NCBI GenBank assembly: GCA_946811185.2
Contig: OX328107.1
Span: 14,721,565 to 14,785,564, forward strand
Origin: Hippopus hippopus
Lineage: Eukaryota > Mollusca > Bivalvia > Cardiida > Cardiidae
DNA: 64,000 bases
Direction: 5' to 3'
Part shown: positions 62,997-64,000 of the stretch, one piece after another
How the letters are laid out: each line of letters starts with the position of its first letter
Numbering within the stretch: position 1 is the stretch's first letter
The notes under the pieces: model-generated
The model's input: the letters and a program-made list of their open reading frames with translations, nothing else
Told to the model about the DNA's origin: nothing
Databases searched by the model: none
Translations under genes and position numbers: made by a program

Positions 62997-63102
62997 TAAA
63001 TGAGCCATGCTATGTAAAAACGGGGCTTAATCTTTCTTTGTGATGCATGATACCAAGCAAGTCATCAATTAATTATGCCACTATAAAATTCACTTTGTTT
63101 AA

Positions 63103-63278
63103 CCCTTTACCACACGCCAAAATTTTATACCTGTCCAAAATGAAAGCATTTGCAGATGACAGTTTCAATGTGGCTCATATGAAATGATCTTTCTTTGATA
63201 GGGTAGAAAACATTGTGGGAAAAAGAGAAAAGCCTTCTCTTTCAGGGGCGTTAAAAGTCGTCATTGTGTGGTAAAGGG
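63103..63278. mobile_element. piggyBac-like MITE (TTAA target), short form
   Basis: 176 bp between TTAA at 63099-63102 and 63279-63282; clean inverted ends CCCTTTACCACAC / GTGTGGTAAAGGG. The central palindrome is lost by internal deletion. Confidence 0.85.
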
Positions 63279-63294
63279 TTAACAACTGAAGTGA

Positions 63295-63435
63295 ATCATG
63301 AGATACACTGGTTCTTCGGCATGTAGAAAATTGACCAATAGCAAAATGTTTCAACCCAGATCAGCCTGCACAGACTGCGCAGGCTGATCTGAGTCAATAC
63401 TTTTTGCAGATGCATTAAGCCCCCTTTTCACAGAT
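63295..63435. repeat. dispersed short repeat, copy 3 of 3
   Basis: gatcagcctgcacagactgc palindromic core and actttttgcagatgcattaa block. Confidence 0.6.
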
Positions 63436-63853
63436 TGTGCAGGCTCAAAAAATTTATCAATTAGCACACATGTTATTTTACTACTGCAGTAGATAACCAC
63501 TGAAGATCAGTCTGTAAGGCATGTGGCTTGAACCCCATGGGCTGCTAGTTTGATTCCATGGTCATTCAAATTTGTTTGAAGGATTGCTGGCAGTTTTTGC
63601 AATAGGATTCTCTCCTTTTTCACAGCTGGTCATGATTCAACAATATTCATGGGGGAAAAGGTCTTGTAGTTTGGAAATGTTGGGTAAAGTACATGTACTG
63701 GTAAAGGAAAATCCTGGAAAGCATGGTTAAGTGTAGCAGTAGCCAGAATATAACTGAAGGATTGATGAAAATGGCATACAAGACAAAACAAATGTAACTG
63801 AATTTCACATGATATTTGTTACAAAAGGGTCTAAAACAACCAAAGAAAACAAT

Positions 63854-63948
63854 GACCAGCCCGCATAGCTCAAGTGCTAGAGCATAGGACTTGTAAACAT
63901 CAAATTTTGGGTCAGTTGAAGGTGTGGGTTCGATTCCCAAGGCTGGCC
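63854..63948 (+). tRNA. tRNA-like sequence with disrupted anticodon arm
   Basis: Acceptor arms CCAGCC / GGCTGG pair well; box A TAGCTCAAGTGCTAGAGCA and box B GGGTTCGATTCCC are intact. The anticodon arm is extended (95 nt overall), with ACTTGTAA suggesting a TGT (Thr) origin. Probably a tRNA pseudogene or SINE head; an intron-containing tRNA is less likely. Confidence 0.5.
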
Positions 63949-64000
63949 ATCTAAAATTACCAATAGTATTTCATGATGCGACATTAAACCGAAGTTCCTT

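Larger units (their letters stand above)
61397..64000 (-). other. DEPDC5: DEPDC5 intron (continues beyond window)
   Basis: No further exon recognised. Contains the tandem array 61845-62930, the MITE 63103-63278, the dispersed repeat 63295-63435 and a tRNA-like sequence. Confidence 0.65.

Noticed and set aside
63647..63940. 97-residue minus-strand frame
   Set aside because: Starts in the tRNA-like sequence; no conserved features and lies in intron sequence.

Overview
The window looks like metazoan nuclear DNA, most probably from a bivalve mollusc. It is AT-rich and intron-rich, and is filled with nested transposons, long tandem-repeat blocks inside terminal-inverted-repeat elements, and (TCCG)n-bearing repeats. 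Only one host gene is visible: the last three exons of a DEPDC5 (Iml1, GATOR1 subunit) orthologue on the minus strand between 54.5 and 61.4 kb. The taxon is inferred from repeat style and is not proven.

Layout. (1) 228-8870 is a Ty3/gypsy LTR retrotransposon on the minus strand. It has 99%-similar LTRs, a 4-bp target duplication, gag with two zinc knuckles, a slippery -1 frameshift site, a broken pro-pol and a broken env-like fusion glycoprotein. It sits inside the reverse transcriptase of a LINE, whose two halves lie on either side (1-227 and 8871-9145). (2) 9-28 kb holds a palindromic TA MITE, a Tc1/mariner element with one stop codon, a decayed hAT transposase, a 3.5-kb foldback element made of 83-bp tandem repeats, and several composite tandem-repeat elements. 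It also holds the best-documented copy of a piggyBac-like (TTAA) MITE family. (3) 28692-47497 is a full-length Maverick/Polinton (adintovirus-like) element with a perfect 6-bp target duplication (CACAAA) and about 350-400-bp terminal inverted repeats. (4) 47.5-54 kb is repeat-derived DNA with a non-autonomous hAT (8-bp duplication). (5) 54.5-64 kb is the DEPDC5 3' end, with introns full of tandem repeats and TTAA MITEs.

The Polinton carries a protein-primed type B DNA polymerase, chromodomain integrase, packaging ATPase, adenain-like protease, double-jelly-roll major capsid, penton-like minor capsid, small hydrophobic virion proteins, a lysine-rich core-like protein, a two-zinc-knuckle protein, and several small cysteine-rich or coiled-coil accessory proteins near both ends. 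Polymerase, capsid, protease, the small membrane protein and the pX-like gene each show frame breaks, so this copy is not intact as read.

The most interesting signal is regulatory. The small terminal genes and the major capsid gene end 20-50 nt after the stop codon in a 16-nt stem-loop with the layout of the metazoan replication-dependent histone mRNA 3' stem-loop (six-pair stem, UUUC loop, ACCA-like flank). In most copies this is followed by a purine-rich GAAAG block resembling the histone downstream element bound by U7 snRNP. The same small genes share promoters with E2F (TTTCCCGC), AP-1 plus CRE, CCAAT and TATA motifs. Together these suggest S-phase-coupled, histone-style expression of part of the element. 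I do not know of a description of this for Polintons.
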